The position numbers and the translations under genes are program-made. A stretch of 5,055 nucleotides of DNA from Erysipelotrichaceae bacterium UBA6182. Lineage in GTDB: Bacteria > Bacillota_I > Bacilli_A > Erysipelotrichales > Erysipelotrichaceae. Within the stretch, counting starts at the first letter, position 1. Each line of letters begins with the position of its first letter. The notes beneath the pieces are model-generated. The model ran no database searches. It saw nothing but the letters and a program-made list of their open reading frames with translations, and had not been told where the DNA came from. Shown here piece after piece: positions 1 to 5,055 of this stretch. Location: positions 1 to 5,055 of the forward strand of contig DITO01000220.1 in assembly GCA_002422065.1 (NCBI GenBank). The letters are read 5' to 3'.

Positions 1-261
1 GGTCTTATGCAAGTATTCGGTAGTGCATTCATTGCTAGTTTAGTTGGATTAGCAGCTTATGGTGGTTATCTTGGTATGTGGGACTGGGCTGTTGTATGGC
101 CATTGTTCACAGTTATCATGAAATATGCAGGATATATTGGTGTTGGTATTGTGGTTTTAGGTATGTTAGCTATCCCTCAAATTCAATATGCTTTAAACAA
201 AGACACATATTTCTTAGTTACTGATGATTACGACGCTTACGTTAAGAAGAAAGCTCAATAA
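1..261 (+). CDS. ulaA: PTS ascorbate transporter permease subunit IIC, C-terminal part (UlaA-like)
   Basis: This is the 3' end of a gene that begins upstream of the window; the reading frame is open from base 1 and leaves 86 residues before TAA. The visible part is strongly hydrophobic. Membrane segments run roughly over residues 5-25 and 28-60, rich in Gly, Ala, Val and Trp, and a short polar tail with a YFLVTDDYDAY-type motif and lysines ends the protein. A hydrophobic end followed by such an acidic/Tyr tail resembles Gram-positive UlaA (SgaT) permeases, which carry L-ascorbate across the membrane while it is phosphorylated. The strongest support is the next gene, a typical UlaB, 35 bp downstream, followed by two ascorbate-pathway epimerases. 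Full UlaA proteins are about 450-480 residues, so most of this gene is missing. Another PTS permease of the same superfamily is possible but less likely in this context. Confidence 0.82.
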   Translation, partial: GLMQVFGSAFIASLVGLAAYGGYLGMWDWAVVWPLFTVIMKYAGYIGVGIVVLGMLAIPQIQYALNKDTYFLVTDDYDAYVKKKAQ

Positions 262-284
262 AATAAGTCGGTGAACGACAACAT

Positions 285-291
285 AAGGAGG
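285..291 (+). promoter_or_regulatory. strong ribosome binding site of ulaB
   Basis: AAGGAGG lies 5 nt before the ATG at 297. It is an almost full match to the anti-Shine-Dalgarno sequence, the strongest in the window, which fits high expression of a PTS phosphocarrier. Confidence 0.85.
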
Positions 292-296
292 AGATT

Positions 297-596
297 ATGA
301 AAGTAGTTGTTTCATGTGCCAATGGCGCTGGTACTAGCTTAATGATGAAGATGCGGGTTGAAAAAGCGTTGAAAGATCTTAATGTTAACGTGACTAAAAT
401 TCACCACTGTTCTATCTCAGAAGGTAAGAGTTCGGCAACAACCTATGATGTTGTCTTCTGTCCACTTAACTTCGTCAGTATGTTCAAAGATGCTGAAGCG
501 AAAGGGGTGACTATTATTGGACTAAGAAATGTCTTATCTGATGTAGAAGCCAAAGAAAAAATACTCGCTAGCGGGATCTTGGATAAGTTTAAATAA
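297..596 (+). CDS. ulaB: PTS ascorbate transporter subunit IIB (UlaB-like)
   Basis: This 99-residue cytoplasmic protein has the length and layout of a lactose/ascorbate-type PTS IIB domain. A beta strand (KVVVS) leads directly into the phosphorylation loop C7-A-N-G-A-G-T-S, followed by the helix LMMKMRVEKAL; Cys7 is the expected phosphocysteine. In the family, IIB receives phosphate from IIA and passes it to ascorbate during passage through UlaA, giving L-ascorbate-6-phosphate inside the cell. The SLMMKM stretch after the P-loop is characteristic of UlaB. The start at 297 is fixed by a strong ribosome binding site and by the Cys lying at position 7. The gene sits 35 bp after ulaA and is followed after 3 bp by a hairpin. 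The IIA gene (ulaC), which follows ulaB in E. coli, is not here and must be elsewhere or upstream. Confidence 0.9.
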   Translation: MKVVVSCANGAGTSLMMKMRVEKALKDLNVNVTKIHHCSISEGKSSATTYDVVFCPLNFVSMFKDAEAKGVTIIGLRNVLSDVEAKEKILASGILDKFK

Positions 597-599
597 TTC

Positions 600-627
600 A
601 ACCGGGCGAAAGCCCGGTTATTCTTTT
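600..627 (+). terminator. terminator-like GC-rich hairpin inside the operon
   Basis: A perfect 8-bp stem (AACCGGGC 600-607 with GCCCGGTT 612-619) is closed by a GAAA tetraloop (608-611), a very stable GNRA-type loop. It is followed by an interrupted T-rich run (TTATTCTTTT, 618-627). It starts 3 bp after the ulaB stop and ends 17 bp before the next start. No convincing promoter is seen between the hairpin and that gene, so it more likely causes partial termination, or protects the 3' end of the PTS message, than ends the operon outright. Confidence 0.75.
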
Positions 628-644
628 ATGAAAGGCAAAGACAA

Positions 645-1673
645 ATGAACATAGAAAAAATACACTTAGATGAACTATATCGCTGTTATAGTACGATGGC
701 CATGCCTCTTGATGGTCAATTACACTTCTTTTTTGCGAGTGAAGAAAAAGGTTATCCTGCTTACGCCTATCCAATGAATGATTTATCACAACGTAAAGTC
801 GTATGGGATAAAATGGGTGGGGTTATGAGTATGATTCCAATTCCTCATCAAGAGAATCAGTTTTTAGCAATCACCGATTTCTATCTTAAAGATTCTCCTT
901 CATTGGCAAAACTAACATGGGTAAAATATGATAGTGTTCATGGTTTTGTAAGTCATGACTTATTCTATTTGCCTTATTTACATCGATTTGATTTATTCGA
1001 AGTCGGGGATGATGTTTACTTTATGGGAGGAACGATTGCAGATCGTAAAGAGCATAAAGAAGATTGGTCATGTCCTGGAAAGATTTATGCGGCTAAACTA
1101 CCTAAGAACTTGTTAGATCCAATTCCACTTGAAGTCTTAAAAGATGGTTTAACACGAAATCATGGTTATTCTCGCTCAAATGATCGTCAATGTGGTTATT
1201 TTTCAAGTGATGAAGGAGTGTTTAAAATTGTACCTCCATCGTCAACACAAGTTGAATGGCACATTGAGCAAATCATGGAAGGTATGGTAAGTGAGATTGC
1301 TCTTATAGATATTGATCAAGATGGTATAGAAGAAATGATTACGATTGAACCATTTCATGGTAATGCTATTCATATTTATAAACTTAATGGTGAAGTACCT
1401 GAAAGAGTGTATACATATCCCCATGAAATTGATTTTGCACACACATTAGTATCGACAACGATTCATGGAGTTCCAAGTTTTGTAGGTGGTATTCGTCGTA
1501 TTGAATCAGATTTATTTATTATTCAATGGGTTAATGGTGAGTTTGTTACAACTATTGTTGATAAAGGAGTAGGTCCTGCTAACCTCGATGTCTATGTCAG
1601 TGATGATCAAACCATCATTCATTCTTCAAATCATACTCAAAATCATGCGGCATTGTATGTCGTGAAAGCGTAG
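645..1673 (+). CDS. FG-GAP/VCBS-like beta-propeller protein of unknown function in the ascorbate operon
   Basis: This 342-residue protein has no signal peptide or membrane segment, so it is probably cytoplasmic. Its sequence alternates short hydrophobic strands with polar turns, the pattern of a beta-propeller. One clear calcium-loop-like motif, D222-I-D-Q-D-G-I-E (222-229), sits in a segment typical of FG-GAP/VCBS blades (ALIDID.DG.EEMITIEPFHG). Other segments that look conserved by eye are RNHGYSRSNDRQCG (171-184), VGPANLDVYV (309-318) and a His/Asn-rich end (NHTQNHAALYV, 329-339). Histidines cluster at 238, 243, 260, 266, 274, 326, 330 and 334. The start at 645 follows a modest AAAGG site (631-635). 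The gene stops 7 nt before the 4-epimerase gene, so translation is probably coupled and a role in ascorbate breakdown is likely. The exact function is unknown; a lactonase-like or sugar-phosphate-acting enzyme is possible but unproven. Confidence 0.72.
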   Translation: MNIEKIHLDELYRCYSTMAMPLDGQLHFFFASEEKGYPAYAYPMNDLSQRKVVWDKMGGVMSMIPIPHQENQFLAITDFYLKDSPSLAKLTWVKYDSVHGFVSHDLFYLPYLHRFDLFEVGDDVYFMGGTIADRKEHKEDWSCPGKIYAAKLPKNLLDPIPLEVLKDGLTRNHGYSRSNDRQCGYFSSDEGVFKIVPPSSTQVEWHIEQIMEGMVSEIALIDIDQDGIEEMITIEPFHGNAIHIYKLNGEVPERVYTYPHEIDFAHTLVSTTIHGVPSFVGGIRRIESDLFIIQWVNGEFVTTIVDKGVGPANLDVYVSDDQTIIHSSNHTQNHAALYVVKA

Positions 1674-1680
1674 GTAACAT

Positions 1681-2370
1681 ATGTTAGAAACTCTAAAAAA
1701 AGAAGTGCTTGAAGCTAATCTTCTACTTCCAAAATATGGCATGGTTGTATTTACATGGGGAAATGTATCAGCGATTGATCCAGAAACAAGACTTGTTGCA
1801 ATTAAACCTTCTGGTGTTGAATATGATGTTATGACAATAGATGATATCGTAATTGTTGATCTTGATGGAAATGTTGTGGACGGAAAACTTAAACCAAGTA
1901 GCGATACTGCAACGCATATTGCGTTATATCGTCAATTCCCTGAGATTAAGGGAATTGTACATACACATTCACGTTGGGCTACCATCTTTTCACAAGCTAA
2001 CAAATCACTACTTCCTTTTGGAACAACTCATGCTGATTATTTTTATGGAGAGATTCCATGTACACGTCAACTTGCAGATGATGAAATCAATGAAAACTAT
2101 GAACTAAATACAGGAAAAGTCATTATTGAAACATTTAAGAATACTAATCCTATGTACGTACCTGGCGTTTTAGTGGCTAGTCATGGACCATTTGCTTGGG
2201 GGTCTTCAGCACTTGATGCTGTTCATCAAGCAGTTGTACTTGAAGAAGTTTCTATGATGAACTGGCATACACAAATGCTTAATCCTCAAATACCTTCCAT
2301 TCCACAAACTCTTTTAGATAAGCATTTTAAACGCAAACATGGAGCTGGTGCATATTATGGTCAACGCTAA
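1681..2370 (+). CDS. ulaF: L-ribulose-5-phosphate 4-epimerase (UlaF/AraD family)
   Basis: This 229-residue protein is a class II aldolase/epimerase of normal family length (E. coli AraD has 231). It converts L-ribulose-5-phosphate to D-xylulose-5-phosphate by zinc-assisted retro-aldol cleavage and re-addition. Family motifs occur in order: WGNVS (26-30), KPSGV (42-46), SSDT.TH (73-79), HTH (94-96), HADYFYGEIP (117-126), VASHGPF.WG (165-174) and the end KHGAGAYYGQ (219-228). By alignment from memory with E. coli AraD, the zinc-site residues are Asp75, His94, His96 and His168, and the catalytic residues Asp119, His215 and Tyr226; all are present. The start at 1681 lies 7 nt after the previous stop, with only a weak TAGGT-like site, so translation is probably coupled. 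Context with ulaB and ulaE favours UlaF over arabinose-pathway AraD. Confidence 0.93.
   Translation: MLETLKKEVLEANLLLPKYGMVVFTWGNVSAIDPETRLVAIKPSGVEYDVMTIDDIVIVDLDGNVVDGKLKPSSDTATHIALYRQFPEIKGIVHTHSRWATIFSQANKSLLPFGTTHADYFYGEIPCTRQLADDEINENYELNTGKVIIETFKNTNPMYVPGVLVASHGPFAWGSSALDAVHQAVVLEEVSMMNWHTQMLNPQIPSIPQTLLDKHFKRKHGAGAYYGQR
2341..2344 (+). promoter_or_regulatory. ribosome binding site deciding the ulaE start
   Basis: GGAG inside the end of ulaF lies 12 nt before the ATG at 2357. The earlier in-frame ATG at 2339 has only AT-rich sequence without purine-rich complementarity before it, so 2357 is preferred, although the spacing is on the long side. Confidence 0.5.
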
Positions 2371-3211
2371 ATCCTATCAATTAGGTCTTTATGAAAAAGC
2401 AATGCCGTCACATTTATCGTGGTTAGAAAAGTGTCAAGCGACTAAAGATGCAGGGTTTGATTACCTTGAGATTAGTGTTGATGAAACCGATGCAAAGCTT
2501 GCTCGCCTTGATTATGATGATGCTCAAATCAAGGAGATTAAAGAAGCAATTGATACTACAGGGATACATATATTAAGTATGTGCTTAAGTGGTCATCGTC
2601 GATTTCCTTTAGGTAGTCATAATCCTGATATCCGCAATACAAGCTTACAAATCATGGAAAAGGCGATTAAATTTGCGATTAAACTTGGTCTAAGAACCAT
2701 TCAATTAGCAGGGTATGATGTTTACTATGAGCAGTCTGATGCAGAATCAAAAGCAATGTTTGAGATTAATCTTCAAAAATGTGTCCAAATGGCATCAAAA
2801 CATGGGGTAGTCTTAGGATTTGAGACTATGGAAACTGATTTTATGGATACATCGACTAAGGCAATGGTTCATATTGAAAGACATAATTCTCCTTACTTAA
2901 AGTTATATCCAGATATTGGAAACCTAACCAATGCAAGTCGTATTACTAAAGTTTCTGTAAGTGATGACTTAAACAATGCACGTGGTCATATTGTGGCTGC
3001 TCACTTAAAAGAAATCATTGAAGGACACTATCGTGAGATTCCTTTTGGACAAGGGAATACTCATTATGATGAGGCGATTGAATGCTTACATAGCCAAGGT
3101 GTTAATCTATTTACTGGTGAATTCTGGTATGTAGGGAATGAAGATTGGAAATCAGATTTAGTTTTTGCAAATCAATACTTAAGAACTAAAATTGAGAAGT
3201 ATTATAAATAA
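2357..3211 (+). CDS. ulaE: L-ribulose/L-xylulose-5-phosphate 3-epimerase (UlaE/SgaU family)
   Basis: From the ATG at 2357 the protein has 284 residues, the same as E. coli UlaE as I recall it, and begins like that protein (MVNAKSYQLGLYEKAMP). The frame is open to an ATG at 2339, which would add six residues without a ribosome binding site. It is a xylose-isomerase-like TIM barrel that converts L-xylulose-5-phosphate to L-ribulose-5-phosphate, the substrate of the preceding gene product. Recognisable motifs are EISVDETD (38-45), MCLSGHRRFPLGS (75-87), IQLAGYDVYY (115-124), LYPDIGNL (183-190) and HIVAAHLKE (211-219). The four metal/catalytic residues known from E. coli UlaE (Glu155, Asp185, His211, Glu251) map to Glu156, Asp186, His216 and Glu255; all are intact. 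The gene overlaps ulaF by 14 nt, so the two are translationally coupled, and it is the last gene of the operon. Confidence 0.93.
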   Translation: MVNAKSYQLGLYEKAMPSHLSWLEKCQATKDAGFDYLEISVDETDAKLARLDYDDAQIKEIKEAIDTTGIHILSMCLSGHRRFPLGSHNPDIRNTSLQIMEKAIKFAIKLGLRTIQLAGYDVYYEQSDAESKAMFEINLQKCVQMASKHGVVLGFETMETDFMDTSTKAMVHIERHNSPYLKLYPDIGNLTNASRITKVSVSDDLNNARGHIVAAHLKEIIEGHYREIPFGQGNTHYDEAIECLHSQGVNLFTGEFWYVGNEDWKSDLVFANQYLRTKIEKYYK

Positions 3212-3239
3212 CCGATAGTTATTCATTGTTTTGAAGAAT

Positions 3240-3277
3240 AAAAGCTGTTCATTATTTTGGATGAACAGTTTTTATTT
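3240..3277 (+). terminator. intrinsic terminator of the ascorbate operon
   Basis: CTGTTCAT (3245-3252) pairs perfectly with ATGAACAG (3261-3268) around an 8-nt loop. A G-T pair and four A-T pairs extend the stem to 3240-3273, and the sequence runs on as TTTTTATTT. It begins 28 bp after the ulaE stop, and a new promoter follows 35 bp later, so it marks the end of the operon. Confidence 0.85.
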
Positions 3278-3298
3278 ATGCCTATGATCTATTTAAAT

Positions 3299-3310
3299 AA
3301 TGTTAACATT
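3299..3310. promoter_or_regulatory. 12-bp palindrome abutting the -35 box, possible operator
   Basis: AATGTTAACATT is a perfect palindrome whose last two bases are the first two of the TTTACA -35 hexamer. A regulator bound here would touch the RNA polymerase site. No regulator family can be named, and such a palindrome can arise by chance in AT-rich DNA. Confidence 0.3.
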
Positions 3311-3337
3311 TACATTTAACCAATAAAGGACTATAAT
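3309..3337 (+). promoter_or_regulatory. sigma-A promoter of the DEAD-box helicase gene
   Basis: The -35 TTTACA (3309-3314) and the perfect -10 TATAAT (3332-3337) are separated by the ideal 17 bp. Transcription should begin near 3343-3346, giving a leader of about 85-90 nt before the ATG at 3432. It lies directly after the terminator of the upstream operon, so the helicase gene is its own transcription unit. Confidence 0.85.
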
Positions 3338-3400
3338 ACGAACTTAAACACATTATCTTATTATATTTAATACTTCAATAGGATGTTGTCTAAGAATATT

Positions 3401-3433
3401 CTTTTGATTGTGAAAATCAAGGGAGTTCACAAT
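3401..3433 (+). promoter_or_regulatory. leader with two alternative hairpins at the ribosome binding site
   Basis: Two overlapping hairpins cannot form together. Hairpin A pairs 3401-3409 with 3415-3423 (9 bp including two G-U, loop GTGAA) and buries the GGG of the ribosome binding site. Hairpin B pairs ATTGTGAA (3407-3414) with TTCACAAT (3426-3433), 8 perfect bp, leaving GGGAG (3421-3425) in the loop but pairing the first two bases of the ATG at 3432. This geometry suits translational control, for example by temperature or by the helicase itself. The pairing is visible in the sequence; the function is inference. Confidence 0.4.
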
Positions 3434-4784
3434 GAAAAGGATAAACATGGAATTTACAACACTAGGGATTTGTGCTCCAATACTAAAAGCACTAAAAGAC
3501 TCATCATACTCAGAACCAACACCGATACAAGCAGAAACGATTCCTGCCGCTTTAGAGGGCAGAGATATTTTAGGATTAGCTCAGACTGGTACTGGTAAAA
3601 CGGCAGCATTTGCAATTCCAACACTACAAAAACTATCTGAAGTCCAACAACATTCAAAAAATAGAGCAATACGAGCTCTAATTTTAACACCAACACGTGA
3701 GTTAGCAGTTCAAATTCAAGAAAGTTATCAAACATATGGCAAATACTTACCACTTCGCTCCTTAGTTGTTTTTGGTGGTGTTGGTCAAGCTAAGCAAGTC
3801 AGTGAACTTAGAAAGGGTGTGGATGTATTAATTGCTACACCTGGTAGATTAATGGATCTCATGCAACAGGGATACATCAATTTATCTAAGATTGAAATAT
3901 TTATTCTTGATGAAGCTGATCGCATGTTAGATATGGGATTTATTCATGATGTAAAAAGAATCATCAAACAAGTCCCTAATCGTAAGCAAACTATGCTTTT
4001 TTCAGCAACTATGCCTCCCGAAATTAATCAAATCGTAGAAGAATTACTTGTTAACCCAGTTCGAGTTTCAATTACACCTGTTTCTTCAACTGTTGACACT
4101 GTTGATCAATTTGTTGTCTATGTAGATTCTATTCATAAGATAGATTGGTTTGTAGAGTTCTTGAAAAAGAAGAAGTCTGATTCTGTATTGATATTTACGC
4201 GTACAAAACATGGATCAGATAAAGTAGTAAAAGAACTATTAAAAAGAAACATTAGTGCTAAAGCAATCCATGGAAATAAGTCTCAGAACGCACGTCAGGC
4301 TGCTCTTAAAGAGTTTAAGGATCTAACCACTCAGGTATTGGTTGCAACTGATATCGCATCACGAGGCATTGATATTCAAGATTTAAGTTATGTTATTAAT
4401 TATGACATGCCTGAAGTAGCAGAAACATATGTTCATCGTATAGGTCGTACTGGTCGTGCTGGAAAGAAGGGAACTGCTATTTCTTTAGTTAACTTTAGTG
4501 ACATAGCTTTACTCAAAGATGTTGAGAAGTTGATTAAGAAATCACCGGTTGAAATAGTTAACCCTAAGTTTCCACTGATTGACAAAACGATTGTTGTAAA
4601 GCAACAAAAAGGTAAAGCGTTTCGTAAGGCTAGTGATAAGCAAGAACGAACATTAGAAAACAAGCAAAATCGTCCTAAGAATAGTGGTCAAAAGCAATCA
4701 ACTCAAATGAGTAAACCTAATACTGCAAAAAAGCCATTTAAGCAAAACCGTAATCAACAACAAAAGAAGAACATTTCAAAGTAG
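3432..4784 (+). CDS. DEAD-box ATP-dependent RNA helicase, RhlE-type
   Basis: This 450-residue protein uses ATP to unwind or remodel short RNA duplexes; bacterial relatives act in ribosome assembly, RNA decay and cold adaptation. All core motifs are intact: Q motif (F8 and PTPIQ 29-33), Walker A AQTGTGKT (50-57), PTREL (87-91), GG (115-116), TPGR (136-139), DEAD (160-163), SAT (191-193), IFTRT (254-258), VATDIASRGIDI (304-315) and HRIGRTGR (335-342). The second RecA-like domain ends near residue 380. A low-complexity tail of about 65 residues follows, rich in Lys, Gln and Asn, probably a non-specific RNA-binding extension. The short linker and FTTLG start fit RhlE better than CshA or DbpA. Two starts are plausible: ATG 3432 (GGGAG, 6 nt before) and ATG 3447 (AAAAGG, 6 nt before), the latter giving the usual MEFTTLG end. 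Tandem stops TAG-TAA close the gene. It has its own promoter and terminator. Confidence 0.95.
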   Translation: MKRINMEFTTLGICAPILKALKDSSYSEPTPIQAETIPAALEGRDILGLAQTGTGKTAAFAIPTLQKLSEVQQHSKNRAIRALILTPTRELAVQIQESYQTYGKYLPLRSLVVFGGVGQAKQVSELRKGVDVLIATPGRLMDLMQQGYINLSKIEIFILDEADRMLDMGFIHDVKRIIKQVPNRKQTMLFSATMPPEINQIVEELLVNPVRVSITPVSSTVDTVDQFVVYVDSIHKIDWFVEFLKKKKSDSVLIFTRTKHGSDKVVKELLKRNISAKAIHGNKSQNARQAALKEFKDLTTQVLVATDIASRGIDIQDLSYVINYDMPEVAETYVHRIGRTGRAGKKGTAISLVNFSDIALLKDVEKLIKKSPVEIVNPKFPLIDKTIVVKQQKGKAFRKASDKQERTLENKQNRPKNSGQKQSTQMSKPNTAKKPFKQNRNQQQKKNISK

Positions 4785-4832
4785 TAACTTCATATGATGT
4801 ATTCATAACAAAAGAAATTCATTAAGTAAAAT

Positions 4833-4880
4833 AAAGACTCCGATACATAACTAGTGCTTAGCTGTTGTATCGGAGTCTTT
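4833..4880. terminator. strong bidirectional intrinsic terminator after the helicase gene
   Basis: A perfect 15-bp stem joins AAAGACTCCGATACA (4833-4847) to TGTATCGGAGTCTTT (4866-4880) around an 18-nt loop. On the + strand it ends in TCTTTTATT; on the minus strand the same stem is followed by TTTATTTTAC. It lies 48 bp after the helicase stop and could also stop transcription entering from the right. Confidence 0.88.
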
Positions 4881-4974
4881 TATTCATTTACATTCAATTT
4901 TTTGATTAAGCTTGAAGTGTATCCCACTAAGCAAGCAAGTTACGTAGTTATCATAGTCTGAATATTAAATATCT

Positions 4975-5055
4975 CTATTTTAAACTTGTCTTATTTTCAA
5001 TTTCATGTTCGACATGAACACTGAATGTTGTTTTTGAGATATTACATGCATGGTC
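4975..5055 (-). CDS. possible C-terminal end of a convergent minus-strand gene (doubtful)
   Basis: Reading leftward from the window edge, one minus-strand frame stays open for 26 codons to a TAG at 4975-4977. It gives a polar, protein-like tail containing FSVHVEHEIENK. If real, the gene starts beyond the window and converges on the helicase gene, which would explain why the terminator at 4833-4880 has T-rich flanks on both sides. A second minus frame is also open from the edge for a similar distance, and 26 codons is too short to judge. No family is recognised. Confidence 0.25.
   Translation of the reverse strand, partial: DHACNISKTTFSVHVEHEIENKTSLK

Noticed and set aside
628..648. Six-codon leader peptide (MKGKDK) overlapping the propeller start by ATGA-type overlap
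   Set aside because: The ATG at 628 follows a T-run with no ribosome binding site, and the short peptide lacks any attenuation-type codon run; probably coincidence.
598..789. 63-codon minus-strand open frame across the ulaB/propeller junction
   Set aside because: It runs opposite the terminator hairpin and the start of the propeller gene, with no recognisable protein features.
1853..2107. 84-codon plus-strand frame inside ulaF
   Set aside because: It is a shifted-frame shadow of the intact 4-epimerase, rich in Met/Leu/Ile as expected for an AT-rich frame shift.
3344..3431. Known riboswitch or T-box in the helicase leader
   Set aside because: The leader is only about 85-90 nt and very AT-rich, with no conserved T-box sequence or recognisable aptamer core; only the local hairpins are supported.
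3407..3433. CRP-type DNA operator (TGTGA...TCACA)
   Set aside because: The half-sites are separated by far more than the 6 bp of a CRP site, and the repeat overlaps the start codon well downstream of the promoter, so an RNA hairpin is a better reading.
3454..3753. 99-codon minus-strand open frame within the helicase gene
   Set aside because: It lies wholly opposite intact DEAD-box motifs; its translation is a low-complexity Leu/Val-rich artefact and it has no ribosome binding site of note.
1..4784. Mycoplasma-type genetic code (TGA as Trp)
   Set aside because: Trp is TGG throughout and no gene needs TGA as a sense codon. The six visible stops are TAA or TAG, but that is too few to infer TGA avoidance.
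4881..4974. Possible small RNA or gene between the last terminator and the minus-strand tail
   Set aside because: No promoter, stable hairpin or coding frame with a ribosome binding site stands out; only a small AAGC repeat (AAGCAAGCAAG) is seen.

Overview
The window reads as a stretch of chromosome from an AT-rich, low-GC Gram-positive-type bacterium (Bacillota or a relative such as Erysipelotrichia or Acholeplasmatales). The basis is strong AT bias, AGGAGG-type ribosome binding sites, a consensus sigma-A promoter, short-stem U-tract terminators and the protein types. The standard bacterial code fits: Trp is TGG throughout and no gene needs TGA read as sense. No mobile element, CRISPR array, tRNA or rRNA is visible.

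Positions 1-3274 are the 3' part of an L-ascorbate (vitamin C) utilisation operon on the + strand. It starts inside the gene for the PTS membrane permease (ulaA-like, C-terminal 86 residues). Next come the IIB phosphocarrier (ulaB-like), a GC-rich hairpin resembling a terminator, a 342-residue predicted beta-propeller protein with one calcium-loop-like DxDxDG motif, L-ribulose-5-phosphate 4-epimerase (ulaF-like) and L-ribulose/L-xylulose-5-phosphate 3-epimerase (ulaE-like). The last three genes are tightly packed (7-nt gap, then a 14-nt overlap) and are closed by an intrinsic terminator. In the known pathway the PTS imports ascorbate as ascorbate-6-phosphate. A lactonase (UlaG) and a decarboxylase (UlaD) convert it to L-xylulose-5-phosphate, UlaE gives L-ribulose-5-phosphate, and UlaF gives D-xylulose-5-phosphate for the pentose phosphate or phosphoketolase routes. 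IIA, lactonase and decarboxylase genes are not in the window and may lie upstream. The propeller protein is the only operon member without an obvious role.

Positions 3275-4880 are a separate monocistronic unit. It has a near-perfect sigma-A promoter (TTTACA, 17 bp, TATAAT) with a 12-bp palindrome abutting its -35 box. An AT-rich leader of about 85-90 nt follows, then an RhlE-type DEAD-box RNA helicase with a basic tail, and a long 15-bp terminator that should work in both directions. The leader can fold into two mutually exclusive hairpins around the ribosome binding site and start codon, which suggests translational control.

Positions 4881-5055 hold little. The last ~80 bases could be the C-terminal end of a convergent minus-strand gene, but this is weakly supported. 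The best candidates for something new are the propeller protein inside the ascorbate operon and the switch-like helicase leader.
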